This document shows positions 17,342 to 27,294 of a stretch of 64,000 bases of DNA, piece by piece (the stretch's first letter is position 1; every line of letters starts with the position of its first letter). Source of the DNA: Calothrix sp. NIES-4105. GTDB taxonomy: Bacteria > Cyanobacteriota > Cyanobacteriia > Cyanobacteriales > Nostocaceae. Under the pieces are notes generated by a model. It saw nothing but the letters and a program-made list of their open reading frames with translations. It was not told the origin of the DNA and ran no database searches. A program made the translations under genes and the position numbers. The stretch is taken from the NCBI RefSeq assembly GCF_002368415.1, contig NZ_AP018290.1:434001-498000 (forward strand). The letters run 5' to 3'.

Positions 17342-17794
17342 TTAGTTTTTGCTAGGGTAGGTTAGTGTCCAGTTATCTTTGTTACTAATAGTGCTGTATA
17401 AACCTTTTAAAATTAATTTGAGCGCTAATCGAGTTCTGATATAATCTCTGATTAAGTGCGTACCTGGTTGAGCGGTTATGTTATCTACTTGCTGTTCGTT
17501 TCCAAATGGTTTTTCGCAGAAGCTCCCGGCGCCTTTGACTGTTAGTATAAAAAATGGTGTTTCTTTATATTCGTTAGGAACTGTAAATATACCATACACC
17601 ATATGTTCTCCATACCAAGGTTGAGCTACTACTTTGGTTGCCATAACTTGAAACTTTTTGGCATTTGATGACATAAATGGTTCTGCTTCACAGTCAATGT
17701 CGTGCAATGGCATTAACAATAAATACATTATTGGTAATATGCCAACTATTAGTAGTGTTACTGTAAAACGTATCAAGAAGCGGCGCCTTACCAT
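17342..17794 (-). CDS. Hypothetical membrane-anchored protein
   Basis: 150 residues with a basic start (MVRRRFLIRF) and one hydrophobic segment (about 9-29: VTLLIVGILPIMYLLLMP) that would anchor it in the membrane, the remainder facing the periplasm. Two cysteines (DIDCEAE, GSFCEK) could pair. No family was recognised. It lies 50 bases downstream of the diguanylate cyclase gene on the same strand, so co-transcription is possible. Confidence 0.6.
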   Translation of the reverse strand: MVRRRFLIRFTVTLLIVGILPIMYLLLMPLHDIDCEAEPFMSSNAKKFQVMATKVVAQPWYGEHMVYGIFTVPNEYKETPFFILTVKGAGSFCEKPFGNEQQVDNITAQPGTHLIRDYIRTRLALKLILKGLYSTISNKDNWTLTYPSKN

Positions 17795-17843
17795 TATCTA
17801 AAAATTGTTATTTCATAAAAGTTAATTTATTTTAGCCTTACTA

Positions 17844-19289
17844 CTACTCAAAAACTGTATAATAACAGTTGCGTCCGGCTGTTTTAGCTTTATACAGCGC
17901 TCCGTCTGCTTTGTCAATCAATATTTGAGGCGCCGTATTAATATAAGGTAAAGCATGTGCAATTCCTATACTTACAGTTACATTTACGCTTACGCTTGAT
18001 TTAGAGTGAGGTATATTGAGTTTTTGAATATATTTGCGAATTCGTTGTGCAACTCGCTGTACTTGTACGCTGGTTTTATCTGGTAAAATTATCGCAAACT
18101 CCTCCCCCCCATAGCGTGCAACTAAACCATTATTATGTTTTGTGGCAGCTAAGAGCGCATTCGCAACTTGCACTAAACAAGCATCTCCTGATGGATGACC
18201 GTAAGTGTCGTTATAAAGTTTGAAATAATCTATATCAAGTAAAATCAATGCTATCGGGTTTTTATGATTTTTGATATACCATTGTTCGTTAAGGTAATTA
18301 TCAAAACAATACCTGTTGGCAACCTGAGTTAATGCATCTAAGTTTGCAAGCTCTCTAAGTTTTTCTAGTATTTGTTCTAACTCTTGTACTTTCTGCCTTT
18401 CTTGTGCTTCGCTTATTTTTAAAGCTGTTTCTACAAGTTTAGGCGCATTTATATCTGTGATAGTACCTAAATAGCCTGTAATATTATTATTAATGTCTCT
18501 CATTGCTACTGCACTTGTTTTTAACCAAGTAACTTTGCCTTGTGGTGTAATAAAGCGACATTCCATTGCAAACTCACATCCTGATATTGCACAGTTGTAC
18601 CACTGCTTAACTACCTGTTCCCGGTCTTCTGGATGTAATGCGTTTATCCATCCTTTTCCCAATGCTTCTGCTTCACGCATTCCAGCTATTTCTAACCAAC
18701 GAGGGTTTACATAAGTACAGTCACCATTTACATCAGTTTCAAATATTCCCACCGGCACCGAATTTATTAATACCTCGAACTTTTCTTCGCGTTTCTCTAC
18801 TTCTTGACTTCGTATATATTTGCTAATGTCGCGCGCAACCCACAAAACCGAGTCGTCGCATACCGGAATAATCGTAGCACAATATTCAAACGAGCGTCCA
18901 TTGCAAGACAAACTATAATCAAAACTATGTGTCAGTCCAGTTTTTAACGCACGACATACTTGTTGTAAACAAATTTCAGATGTATCCTTACGAAAAAATA
19001 AGTCTATCGTTAAACGATTTGTATTGCAATTGTCATTATCTAAACTAGATTGTTCTAAAGCAGATTGTTCATTTGTTAACAATTCTATATTTTTAATTTT
19101 GTTTTCAGAAACACTTATAACCAGTATAATTTCGCTAATGGCTTCTATAACCGCGCACATTTGATCAAACCTATGTGACTTTGACTCCACTAATTTAAAA
19201 TAGCTAATTTTTTCCTCCAACAAATTATTTAATTGTTTAAGTTTGTACAATTTTTTATCAACTAGATGCATATTATTCATGTAAGTCAT
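17844..19289 (-). CDS. PAS-GGDEF diguanylate cyclase
   Basis: 481 residues. The N-terminal ~170 residues have a helical stretch and a weak PAS-like part (SFDYSLSCNGRSFEYCATIIP). A clear PAS/PAC domain follows (about 175-285: VLINSVPVGIFETDVNGDCTYVN, then WLKTSAVAMRDINNNITGYLGTITDI). The C-terminal GGDEF domain has an intact ARYGGEEF active site (residues 394-398), which makes cyclic di-GMP. The RxxD inhibitory site is not present just before it, so simple product inhibition may be absent. No EAL domain and no membrane segment are seen, so it is probably a soluble sensor cyclase. Confidence 0.9.
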   Translation of the reverse strand: MTYMNNMHLVDKKLYKLKQLNNLLEEKISYFKLVESKSHRFDQMCAVIEAISEIILVISVSENKIKNIELLTNEQSALEQSSLDNDNCNTNRLTIDLFFRKDTSEICLQQVCRALKTGLTHSFDYSLSCNGRSFEYCATIIPVCDDSVLWVARDISKYIRSQEVEKREEKFEVLINSVPVGIFETDVNGDCTYVNPRWLEIAGMREAEALGKGWINALHPEDREQVVKQWYNCAISGCEFAMECRFITPQGKVTWLKTSAVAMRDINNNITGYLGTITDINAPKLVETALKISEAQERQKVQELEQILEKLRELANLDALTQVANRYCFDNYLNEQWYIKNHKNPIALILLDIDYFKLYNDTYGHPSGDACLVQVANALLAATKHNNGLVARYGGEEFAIILPDKTSVQVQRVAQRIRKYIQKLNIPHSKSSVSVNVTVSIGIAHALPYINTAPQILIDKADGALYKAKTAGRNCYYTVFE

Positions 19290-19571
19290 TCACTCAGTTT
19301 ACTGTTTATTTGTGAACTAAATGTTAAGGACATTCGTTGCGCGCGTTAGGGCTATATCAATAGATGATATCGCAAAGAACACTTGTACTTGACATTGACT
19401 TTTTATTAACTTTTAGCAATACTTTTGTAGTATAGTTTATTTTTGGAAATATAAAATAACCAAAGCAAACAAATTTGAACTATTTTGATGTTTATTTGTG
19501 ATTATTTGAGTTTTTTGACAGTACACACGAGGATGTAACAGTCAGATTTTTACCTTCCCCTTCAGAGCGCA

Positions 19572-21041
19572 TTATGCAAGTTCTGCAACACCTTGAATTT
19601 GAAGTAATACAGGATGAGAAAAAATTAAATCTTCATAGTTTGCGATAGTCTCGGTTATGTTGCCAATATTCTTCCATCGCAATTGATTTTCTACGCAGAT
19701 ACCTTTACTTGATAAAACTAATTGACAGAATTTTAATGCTTTGTTATTTGATTGTAATTCTTTAGAATACTGAAATTGATGATTAGAAGTTTGGCTAAAT
19801 ATTTCTACTTCTTCTTGTAATAAAGCGTCTAATGATTTTGCAAACTCTTGCATTTTGCCTTTATTTGCTAAATCTTTACGAATTGTCTGTAACTCTTGAA
19901 TTGCTTTTGTTAATGTTTTTAAACTTTCATGTTGTTCTGGTGTTGTACCCAATTCTTTGCATAACTCTATATATTGTTGATGAAGACGGTTAAATTTTTC
20001 TTGCTCTTGAATTAACTCATTCAATTTATTATACGCAGCTTGATATTGTTCTTCTTTAAATAATTTTTGAAGTTGTTTATTTTCTATCGATGGATATTGA
20101 GATGATTTTAGTAGAAATTTATCTCGAAAAGAAAGCTCAAGCGCTATTTGACGCTCAAGTTTTTCTTGCTTTTGAATAAGTTCATTCAACCATTTCAATG
20201 CACTTTTATAAAACCCTTTTTCTACAAGCTGTTGAATATTATTATCTTGTGTTAATTCTGGATATTTTGCAGCTTTATCTAAATACTCATGTTGAAACGA
20301 AAACTCAATTGCTTTATCGCGCGCGAGTTTTTCTTTTTGTTGTATTAAACTCTGTGAAAAACTATATGCTGCTCGAAACCTTTCTTGCTTGACAAACTTC
20401 TTAATATTATCGTTATTCTCTAACTCTGGATGCTCTGCAACTCTATTTAGATACTTATCTTTAAATGAAAGCTCTAATTCTTTATCGCGCGCTATTTGTT
20501 TTGCTTTTGCCGTTAATTTTTCTTCGACATAATCATAAAACTGTTTGAGTAACGTTTTATCAGCATGTAAAATCTCTAATATCTTCAATAAACTAAGAAC
20601 TGGATACCGTCCATATTTAGATTCACCCCAGTAAAGAATTGGTAAAGCATCATCTATCTCTTGCAATCTGCGACGATTTGCGGTAGATATACGAAACAAC
20701 TTCTCAAAAGTCACTACCGATAATTCAAACTCTGGCATGACTTTCTTTGTTAATACCGCGCGTAACTCTGTAATTTTAACTTCTTTTAATACTTTTACTA
20801 TATCTTCCTTTGCCGATGACTTCGCGACAGTCAAACCTAACTCTTTTAATATTAAATTCAACTTCTCTTTCGTTAATAACTCCAAACACGAGTAAGCAAA
20901 CTCTTTGACTAAACTCGTCCCTTTATACCAGTAACACCACCCTGCTACATACGTCAACTCACTTTCTAACTTCTCCGGTACAACTTTTGTTCTGTTTTGA
21001 GCATCTAATATTAACAGTGCTGTTGCTTTCGCTGAATACAT
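19572..21041 (-). CDS. Coiled-coil protein with three ~57-residue repeats
   Basis: 489 residues, family not recognised. The N-terminal third contains a helical segment (LNLILKELGLTVAKSSAKEDIVKVL) resembling a SAP-like fold. The middle is three consecutive repeats of about 57 residues, each with a charged ELSFxDKYL or EFSFxHEYL core, a (Y/H)PELE-type turn and a final QKEKL coiled-coil helix. Its C-terminus is less regular. No signal peptide is present. The sequence suggests a long helical rod, possibly DNA- or cytoskeleton-related, but no function can be assigned. Confidence 0.6.
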   Translation of the reverse strand: MYSAKATALLILDAQNRTKVVPEKLESELTYVAGWCYWYKGTSLVKEFAYSCLELLTKEKLNLILKELGLTVAKSSAKEDIVKVLKEVKITELRAVLTKKVMPEFELSVVTFEKLFRISTANRRRLQEIDDALPILYWGESKYGRYPVLSLLKILEILHADKTLLKQFYDYVEEKLTAKAKQIARDKELELSFKDKYLNRVAEHPELENNDNIKKFVKQERFRAAYSFSQSLIQQKEKLARDKAIEFSFQHEYLDKAAKYPELTQDNNIQQLVEKGFYKSALKWLNELIQKQEKLERQIALELSFRDKFLLKSSQYPSIENKQLQKLFKEEQYQAAYNKLNELIQEQEKFNRLHQQYIELCKELGTTPEQHESLKTLTKAIQELQTIRKDLANKGKMQEFAKSLDALLQEEVEIFSQTSNHQFQYSKELQSNNKALKFCQLVLSSKGICVENQLRWKNIGNITETIANYEDLIFSHPVLLQIQGVAELA

Positions 21042-21263
21042 AGTTCTGCCTTAATTAAAACATTATATAAGTTCTATTTATTAAGAAATGTATAGCTCAA
21101 ATCTATTTTTCTTTTATTGTCGCACATCCTACCCAAAACAACCAAAACCACCATGCCGCTATTGAAAAGTGATTATGTACTACATAAATAATCAATCCTC
21201 AGTATGATGCTTATTTACAGTATCAATTCAATACTGAACTTGTAAGTATTTATCGGATTATTT

Positions 21264-21455
21264 ATGTCTTCTGAACAACAAAAACCCAAAATAGATTTTT
21301 CCAACGCTAACGAACCACCACACACTATCAGCCCTGACCAACCAGAGGCGCCGCTACATCCAGATGATAAAATTAATCATCTTGATGATGATCATGAAAC
21401 TAACCCCCAAGATAACTTAAACCAAGTTGCCAAAGTTAATATACATAGTGATTAA
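21264..21455 (+). CDS. Small acidic, probably disordered protein
   Basis: 63 residues, very hydrophilic and rich in Asp, Asn, Pro and His, with no hydrophobic core (for example DDKINHLDDDHETNPQDN). It has its own ATG and no overlap with other genes. It may be a genuine small stress or regulatory protein, but a chance open frame cannot be excluded. Function unknown. Confidence 0.45.
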   Translation: MSSEQQKPKIDFSNANEPPHTISPDQPEAPLHPDDKINHLDDDHETNPQDNLNQVAKVNIHSD

Positions 21456-21488
21456 GCTAAAAGCGTACACTGATTATTAAACTGTTAA

Positions 21489-21541
21489 TACTCAGCACGA
21501 GCGCACTCAACACTCAACACTCAGCACTTAACACTCAACAC
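21489..21541. repeat. CTCAACACT / CTCAGCACT tandem repeat
   Basis: Five to six imperfect copies of a nine-to-ten-base unit (CTCAACACT, CTCAGCACTT) run into the 3' end of the Mut7-C gene. The unit matches the repeat at 960-996, so it is a dispersed family. Confidence 0.7.
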
Positions 21542-22304
21542 TTTCCGCTTTACTTAATATTCCATTAATAAAAGAATGTAGCTTATCGTAGTGTGAACCC
21601 TTCCAATAAATTTGACTGCAAGAAAGACAACGGTGAAATTCATGATTTAGTTCTTTAACGCTTTCTGGTATCTCTGATATTACCGACTCTTTATTTACTT
21701 GGCTTAACATTCCGTTACAACGTATGCACCGACGAAACGGCGCCACGTGTTTAAATAAATTAAATCTTTGTATCAGTTCGACTATTTGCTTGTTTGGGTC
21801 AGTTTGTCGCACATAGTAACCGTAAACTACCATACTCCGCATCAGCAAACCTTTGTCGCGCGTTAGCAAAATTCGATTTTCACTGCTTGAGACGCGCGCA
21901 AGTTCCTTGTCTTCATAGTCATTACGGTATAACGTATCAAACCCCAGTAACCGTAAAGAATTTGCAAGTTTCCCTAAATGTATATCCAGTACAAAGCTTT
22001 TTATATCAGGTTGCGGTTGTACTGAAACACTTGGCTTGATTGCACTAGCTGAGATAGGATAGACATTTATATTGTCTTTATCCTGAACAATATAAGTAAA
22101 ATCAACAAAATTTGAGTTGACTTCTATACTATATACTTCCGGATGTGGCACACCAAAAGACTCTATCATATCCTTGACAGACGCCCGCTCTGTAAATTCG
22201 TGGCAAATGCTCACTCCTCTTTTTTGCCGTGGTAAAAAATCATTTAGCTCTGCATAAAAGCAGAAAAAAGCAACTGCCATAATACGCTCATGTGCTTGCA
22301 TCAA
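21528..22304 (-). CDS. Mut7-C RNase-domain protein with N-terminal ubiquitin-like fold
   Basis: 258 residues. The first ~90 correspond to the Mut7-C ubiquitin-like domain (AVAFFCFYAELNDFLP, then SVKDMIESFGVPHPEV). The rest is the Mut7-C PIN-like RNase domain with conserved acidic positions (FVLDIHLGKLANSLRLLGFDTLYRNDYEDKEL, ILLTRDKGLL) and a C-terminal zinc ribbon with two CxxC pairs (CIRC and CLSC). The family is widespread and thought to degrade RNA. An in-frame second Met (MAVAFF) may be the true start. The end overlaps the CTCAACACT repeat. Confidence 0.85.
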   Translation of the reverse strand: MMQAHERIMAVAFFCFYAELNDFLPRQKRGVSICHEFTERASVKDMIESFGVPHPEVYSIEVNSNFVDFTYIVQDKDNINVYPISASAIKPSVSVQPQPDIKSFVLDIHLGKLANSLRLLGFDTLYRNDYEDKELARVSSSENRILLTRDKGLLMRSMVVYGYYVRQTDPNKQIVELIQRFNLFKHVAPFRRCIRCNGMLSQVNKESVISEIPESVKELNHEFHRCLSCSQIYWKGSHYDKLHSFINGILSKAESVEC

Positions 22305-22944
22305 TTCTACTATTCTAGCTTTTACAGCCCCTACACCGCCATAAACCTCAATTTATTGAGAAATTTTTTTGTTTTCTGAAATACATAGATAATTGTCTAT
22401 ACATCTGATAGTTTGTTCATAAATCACATTTAATCAACCTTTAATCTGTTCACAGGCGCCCACCTTTATTAAAATTAAAAGAGAATTAATTGCAAGTAGT
22501 TGCAAATTTTGTTGACTTGAGTTAAAGTCGATGCATAACTACGAGAACCGAACATATATATACTTTCAGGAGGTTGATTTTAAATTCCGCATAAAAATAT
22601 AAATAAGTATGGGAGTTGGACATTTTTAAAATCTGATGCTATTACTGAACAAACATGTTTTTTTGTCAATCAATCTTAAGTCGTAAGAATAAATAAGAGC
22701 ATAAATATTGCTCTATGTTTACCTTGCTGAAATTTTATTGATAACTTTTATCAATATGTTTCTTGAGAAAGATAGCCTGATATGAAAAAATGTTAGAGAA
22801 TGAATAATAAACGACGTTAGATATCGCTCATATGCTAGATGATGGATGCAGGTTTATCGTTTGACGTGGGCGCCTTTTAAAAGTATCTCTGTGTAAAAAC
22901 CCCTTTAAATTCTTTATTCGTATATAAAAGTACAGTGCAAGTAG
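22305..22944. other. Intergenic region, no gene recognised
   Basis: 640 bases between divergent genes, AT-rich, with no open frame of coding character. An AGGAGG motif at about 22568 is followed by no convincing start codon. The promoters of the Mut7-C gene (left) and the sucrase/ferredoxin-like gene (right) must lie here. Confidence 0.4.
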
Positions 22945-23922
22945 ATGAGTAATTTTTTTTGTTCAGATAATTCACGTTCTTTAGGAGAGGACATAATTGG
23001 CACTGCTGCCAATCATCAGACTTATATTTTAGTAGAGTGTCCGCCACCTTGGGCATCGGAAGCGTTTGATTCTAAGTGGGTTCCTAGTAATTTAAAGAAC
23101 TTAGTAGAAGAAGTAAAACGCGCGCGGTTGCCAATAAAGTTTCTGTTGATAGCAAATAATCTGTCGCATAAATCAAATTGTACAACGCTTTTGATATACC
23201 AGCGTAAACAGGGTTTGGGAAGTGGATATCGTAAGCAAGAGTACAGTTTGTCTAATATTGAACTAGTTGCTCCTTTAGTTAAAAAGTGGTTGCTGGGAGA
23301 TGTGGGTAACGTACAGATAGAGACAGATGTTACTAGGGACATTTTAGTTTGTGCCCACGGTAGTCATGACCGTTGTTGTGCTAGGTACGGCGCCCCTTTT
23401 CATTTTTACGCTTCTGAATTAATATCTGATTTATATCCCGATACTGTGCGTATTTGGAAAACTACGCATTTTGGGGGACATCGCTTTGCTCCAACTGCGA
23501 TAGATTTGCCTGATGGTAGATATTATGGCGCCCTTGACCCAGATATATTCAAAGCAGTACTAACGCGCGAGGGTAATATTGAGTGTTTGAATAAGGTATA
23601 TCGGGGGTGGGGTGTTTTACCCCCTGAAATTCAAGTATTAGAACGAGAACTTATTCTTCGCTATGGGTGGGACTGGTTCAGTTACAAAGTTGCTGGTAGA
23701 ATCGTTGAGGCGAACGAAGACAACAGTAGTATTATTGGTGAATTAACTTTTGAAAAGCCTGACGGTTCTGTATACTGTCATCAGGCACAACTTTACAAAG
23801 ATACTAAAAAGACTGTTGAACTTAAAGGTTCATGCGGCGCCACCAAAGAATCGGTGTTTACGAAGTATACTGTTACCAATGTTTGGTTAGCGTCACAGAA
23901 AATTGCAAGCTACACAGTTTGA
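22945..23922 (+). CDS. Sucrase/ferredoxin-like (thioredoxin-fold) protein
   Basis: 325 residues matching the sucrase/ferredoxin-like family: an N-terminal segment with ILVECPPPW, then the iron-sulfur-type motif VCAHGSHDRCCARYG (about residues 137-150) and the HFGGHRFAPTAIDLPDGRYYG block that defines the family. The fold is a thioredoxin-like ferredoxin that likely binds a 2Fe-2S cluster. The function in cyanobacteria is not established. Its own promoter lies in the upstream spacer, and it converges with the protease-TPR gene. Confidence 0.88.
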   Translation: MSNFFCSDNSRSLGEDIIGTAANHQTYILVECPPPWASEAFDSKWVPSNLKNLVEEVKRARLPIKFLLIANNLSHKSNCTTLLIYQRKQGLGSGYRKQEYSLSNIELVAPLVKKWLLGDVGNVQIETDVTRDILVCAHGSHDRCCARYGAPFHFYASELISDLYPDTVRIWKTTHFGGHRFAPTAIDLPDGRYYGALDPDIFKAVLTREGNIECLNKVYRGWGVLPPEIQVLERELILRYGWDWFSYKVAGRIVEANEDNSSIIGELTFEKPDGSVYCHQAQLYKDTKKTVELKGSCGATKESVFTKYTVTNVWLASQKIASYTV

Positions 23923-23946
23923 TTTGATTGTAGATTGGGAGTCTCG

Positions 23947-25683
23947 CTAATCCTTTCTAAATAAACTTTGAAATAACTCGTCGCAGCGAATTGTATCAAA
24001 ATCAGGGTCAGTTTTTGCTCTTATTAGGTGTGTTTCATCCAAATTAATACTGACACGCAAGTGTTCTACTGTCAGTTCTAGATTATTTTGCCGCGCGTAA
24101 CAACAAGCGAGATTATACCAAGCATAACTATGTGTATCTTCAATCTCGATAGTTTGCTTGTAAGCTGATATTGCATCTACATAGTTATGTAGACACTGAT
24201 ATGCTAAACCTTTGTCAAAGAAGGCGCCAGCATCTTTGGGATAACGTTTACTGATTTTTTCAGAAATTTTCAACGCTTGTGTAAACGAGGACTTCGCTTC
24301 ATCTTGTTGTCCAAGTTCCTCCAAAATTAAACCACGACGGTTAAAAACTGTTGCATCTTCCGGTTGGAGTCGCAGCTTTTGATTATATATAGCCAAAATA
24401 CTGTCATATTGCTTTGCTTTCTCCAACAACTTGACTAAATTTACCCAAACATCAGACCTTGGTTGTAGTCGCATAACTTGCTGGTATGCTGCAATAGCTT
24501 CTTCATCATGTCCCAGCTTACTCAATACATCACCTTTTTTGTACCAAGCTTGAGCATAGTCAGTATTTAGGGAACTTGCAGCGTTAAAGTCAGCTAACGC
24601 TAACTCATAATTTCCCTCTTTTAAATATATATCTCCTCGATTACACAGTGCTTCTACATATTCAGGCTGTAGTTCTAAAACTCTGTTGTAACAGCTAAGT
24701 TCCTCACCTTCCTTACCAATATCTCCAAAAACCACACCTTTATAAAACCAAACGTCGTCAGAGTCAGGTTTTATAGCCAAAGCTTTGTCATAATTTATCA
24801 ATGCCTCATCATAGCGCTTCAAACAATATAACGAATAACCGCGCATCAACCACGCGCGATAATAACCTGGTTCTTTTTCTATTGCTTTGTCAAAAGTCGC
24901 TATCGCCCTTTCATATTTTCCTTCTGAAACTAACCTAGTTCCATTCCGATACAAATCTTTACGTTTATCACGAAACACCCAAAGAACAGCAACCAATCCT
25001 AAAACTATATACTGCGCGCGGCTTCTAAATAAAGTGGCGCCAGTATCCACAAGCGAACTTGGAATTTGCAGCAACTCAATAACACCATCACTCAAAGACC
25101 GCAAACCAAGACCAAACGGAGGGTAAAACCACAGTAACGCGATTAAAATCCAAAACCCGTATGAACTAAACTTAGTTAACCTTTGATTAATAGATTGAGG
25201 AATCCAAGGTTGAATAATGCCATATCCATCCAAACCTGGAAACGGTAGTAAATTTAAAAATATCACATATATATTCAGAAAAATTACGTAAGCTAAACTT
25301 GACATCAAATGTAAATAAAGCTGATTATCACTAGTCCCTTGATTCCAAGTAGCTTGAAAAACCCCAGTCAAAACAAGTATTAATATGAACTCAGCAATAC
25401 AACCAGCAGCAGACACCGCACTATTCCAGAAACGACTCCTTAGCTTACTAGTATCAATATAAACGGCGCCGCCAGGTAATGCAAAACCTCCAAGCATCAG
25501 AAATAACAGCGGAGCAAGTAAACTGATACCAGGGTCAGTATACTTAAAAGGGTTGAGCGTCAAATAACCCTTATCCTTAACCGAAGTATCACCACCCCAG
25601 TAAGCAGTTATAGCATGACCAAACTCATGCAAACACAGCGACATCATCCAGCCAAAACAAACTAAAACCGCAACAAGCCACAT
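23947..25683 (-). CDS. Site-2 protease (M50)-TPR fusion
   Basis: 578 residues. The N-terminal ~235 residues form a membrane-embedded M50 metalloprotease: HEFGH (residues 19-23, zinc ligands and catalytic Glu20) and the third ligand in PFPGLDGYG (Asp152), within five to six hydrophobic segments. A further hydrophobic segment precedes about nine TPR repeats (from residue ~245), such as YERAIATFDKAIEKEPG and YDEALINYDKALAIKPD. Site-2 proteases cut membrane-tethered regulators. The TPR tail would bring substrates or partners to the active site. Close relatives in cyanobacteria have this architecture; the substrate is unknown. Confidence 0.88.
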   Translation of the reverse strand: MWLVAVLVCFGWMMSLCLHEFGHAITAYWGGDTSVKDKGYLTLNPFKYTDPGISLLAPLLFLMLGGFALPGGAVYIDTSKLRSRFWNSAVSAAGCIAEFILILVLTGVFQATWNQGTSDNQLYLHLMSSLAYVIFLNIYVIFLNLLPFPGLDGYGIIQPWIPQSINQRLTKFSSYGFWILIALLWFYPPFGLGLRSLSDGVIELLQIPSSLVDTGATLFRSRAQYIVLGLVAVLWVFRDKRKDLYRNGTRLVSEGKYERAIATFDKAIEKEPGYYRAWLMRGYSLYCLKRYDEALINYDKALAIKPDSDDVWFYKGVVFGDIGKEGEELSCYNRVLELQPEYVEALCNRGDIYLKEGNYELALADFNAASSLNTDYAQAWYKKGDVLSKLGHDEEAIAAYQQVMRLQPRSDVWVNLVKLLEKAKQYDSILAIYNQKLRLQPEDATVFNRRGLILEELGQQDEAKSSFTQALKISEKISKRYPKDAGAFFDKGLAYQCLHNYVDAISAYKQTIEIEDTHSYAWYNLACCYARQNNLELTVEHLRVSINLDETHLIRAKTDPDFDTIRCDELFQSLFRKD

Positions 25684-26177
25684 AATATTTTACATATCCT
25701 CGCCTAAACTCAAGGTAACTTAATTTTCCTCAAAATTCCCAAACGCACCAATATGCACCCAAAATATAAAAAAGTCCTTGAGCAGATAACCCAAAGACAT
25801 GAAAATGCGACATGAAACTTTAAATAAAACTAAAAAATTTGTTGGTATCCACAACTAGGTATTAGGTGTAAATCTTATAGACCCCTCCGAAAGCTGCTTG
25901 ATTTGACTATATTTATAGTCTGACTGACGATGATGACAGAATAATGACAACCAAATTTATTTTTGCCTGGCGCCTGCATCCAGTAAATATTCCCCTCTTC
26001 CTGCTGATAACCCTTGAAGATGCAATTATTAAAGAATGTTTAAGTTAAAACCAAAATTTGAATCACAATTTATATTAAAATGAGTCATATTTGCTTGACA
26101 ATTTTAAATATGGCTGCTTTTTAAAGCGTACACCTTCTTTTCAGGTTACGGACATTGAGCTAGAAACTATTTTTAAT
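25684..26177. other. Intergenic region, no gene recognised
   Basis: 494 bases between the protease-TPR gene and the small operon at 26178. It is AT-rich. A frame open from 26091 with a TTG start adds a non-conserved-looking leader and is not preferred over the ATG at 26178. Confidence 0.4.
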
Positions 26178-26390
26178 ATGTCAAAATTTAGATATGACGA
26201 AGATGAAGATTTGTCTAGACATGCAGCAGTTAGCCCGGACGATTGCAGGGAGATGGCTAAAAAATATAGCTGGGAGTTGATCTCAATCGAGGAAATCCCA
26301 CCTTCAATCAATCAAGTGTTTCAGGTTGATTGTGTGTTTCGTGGCAAAACTGAATTTCCCCAAACTTTCTATGAAAAGGATCAAAACTAA
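26178..26390 (+). CDS. Small hypothetical protein
   Basis: 70 residues from the ATG at 26178, charged at the start (MSKFRYDEDEDLSRHAAVSPDDC), with DDCREMAKKYSWELISIEEI suggesting a compact mixed fold. The family is not recognised. Its stop overlaps the next start by one base (TAATG), which points to a translationally coupled pair. Function unknown. Confidence 0.6.
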   Translation: MSKFRYDEDEDLSRHAAVSPDDCREMAKKYSWELISIEEIPPSINQVFQVDCVFRGKTEFPQTFYEKDQN

Positions 26391-26821
26391 TGCGAAAATA
26401 TATAATTTTTCAGGCTGAGTCAAGCAAGGACGAGCATTGGAGAAATCGAAAGCTCCAACATACACAAGCATTAACAAATATCCTACAAGAGAATTGGGAT
26501 TCTTCAAGTAAACCAATTCCAGAACCTGGGTATCGTCCTACAGAATTTGTTCGGGTTGACTCACTGCATTCAACTGCAAAACATGGACATAGTACTCATT
26601 ATCGAAAAGGAGACTGGGAAGTTGTGCGAGTTGAAACTTATACACCAGACGTGCCGATGGGAGAATTTGACATGGTAGTAATTTGCTATTGTAAATACAA
26701 CCCTGTAAATGCGCCTCTTAAACCAATGCCAGAACGTCAAGTTTCTGTCGATTCGTTCGGTGGTGATAAAGAAGCATACGAGCGTTGGTTAGAGTCTGTT
26801 CAACAACCTGCTGAAGTCTAA
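26390..26821 (+). CDS. Hypothetical protein coupled to the gene before it
   Basis: 143 residues with no recognised domain. Visible features are an N-terminal strand (MRKYIIFQAE), a His-rich central piece (HSTAKHGHSTHYRKGDWEVVRV), a strand-like MVVICYCKYNP, and an acidic/aromatic end (YERWLESV). It starts inside the stop codon of the previous gene, so both are made from one message. It lies at the left border of the defence-like region, but nothing in the sequence ties it to defence. Confidence 0.6.
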   Translation: MRKYIIFQAESSKDEHWRNRKLQHTQALTNILQENWDSSSKPIPEPGYRPTEFVRVDSLHSTAKHGHSTHYRKGDWEVVRVETYTPDVPMGEFDMVVICYCKYNPVNAPLKPMPERQVSVDSFGGDKEAYERWLESVQQPAEV

Positions 26822-27041
26822 AAAACTTATTGACACCCGCTACATTTTTCATTCCAGTGCGGCGGGTAATTGAAATTTATTAAGTCAAGTTATTAACCTC
26901 ACACAAAAAGGCGCCTGGTTATTTCACTTGAATTTTTTTAACAAAATTATACGTTTGTTTTAATACAAATTGACTTTACTATTTTTCGTGTTGAGTATTA
27001 GGATTACTCACAGCTATATTAGGATACATACTATATTGTGT

Positions 27042-27182
27042 ACGAAGTCTAAAACAGAACAAGAATTCATCGACGAAATTTTAGCCTTAAACCAAGAACT
27101 AGAACAACTAAACGCCGAAGCACACAACCTAGAAACCATCATCTCTCACAACATCAAACAAATCGCAACAGATAATATTTAA
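27042..27182 (+). pseudogene. Possible C-terminal remnant of a type I methylase subunit
   Basis: The last ~45 codons of this frame (KTEQEFIDEILALNQELEQLNAEAHNLETIISHNIKQI) look like the helical C-terminal tail of some cyanobacterial N6-adenine methylases of type I restriction systems. Upstream codons look non-coding and there is no ATG. It may be all that is left of a lost gene in this decayed region. The assignment is tentative. Confidence 0.3.
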
Positions 27183-27294
27183 ATACGTAGGCCGGTGTAA
27201 GCTTTGCTAACCCAACGGTCTAATGAAAACTGGTATCTCGCAGCTAGCCACGTAAATACGTATAATATATTTTGTAAATACCCAAAACAACTGT

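Noticed and set aside
26304-26516. Open frame antisense to the two small hypothetical genes
   Set aside because: It overlaps both coupled genes and has no start support.
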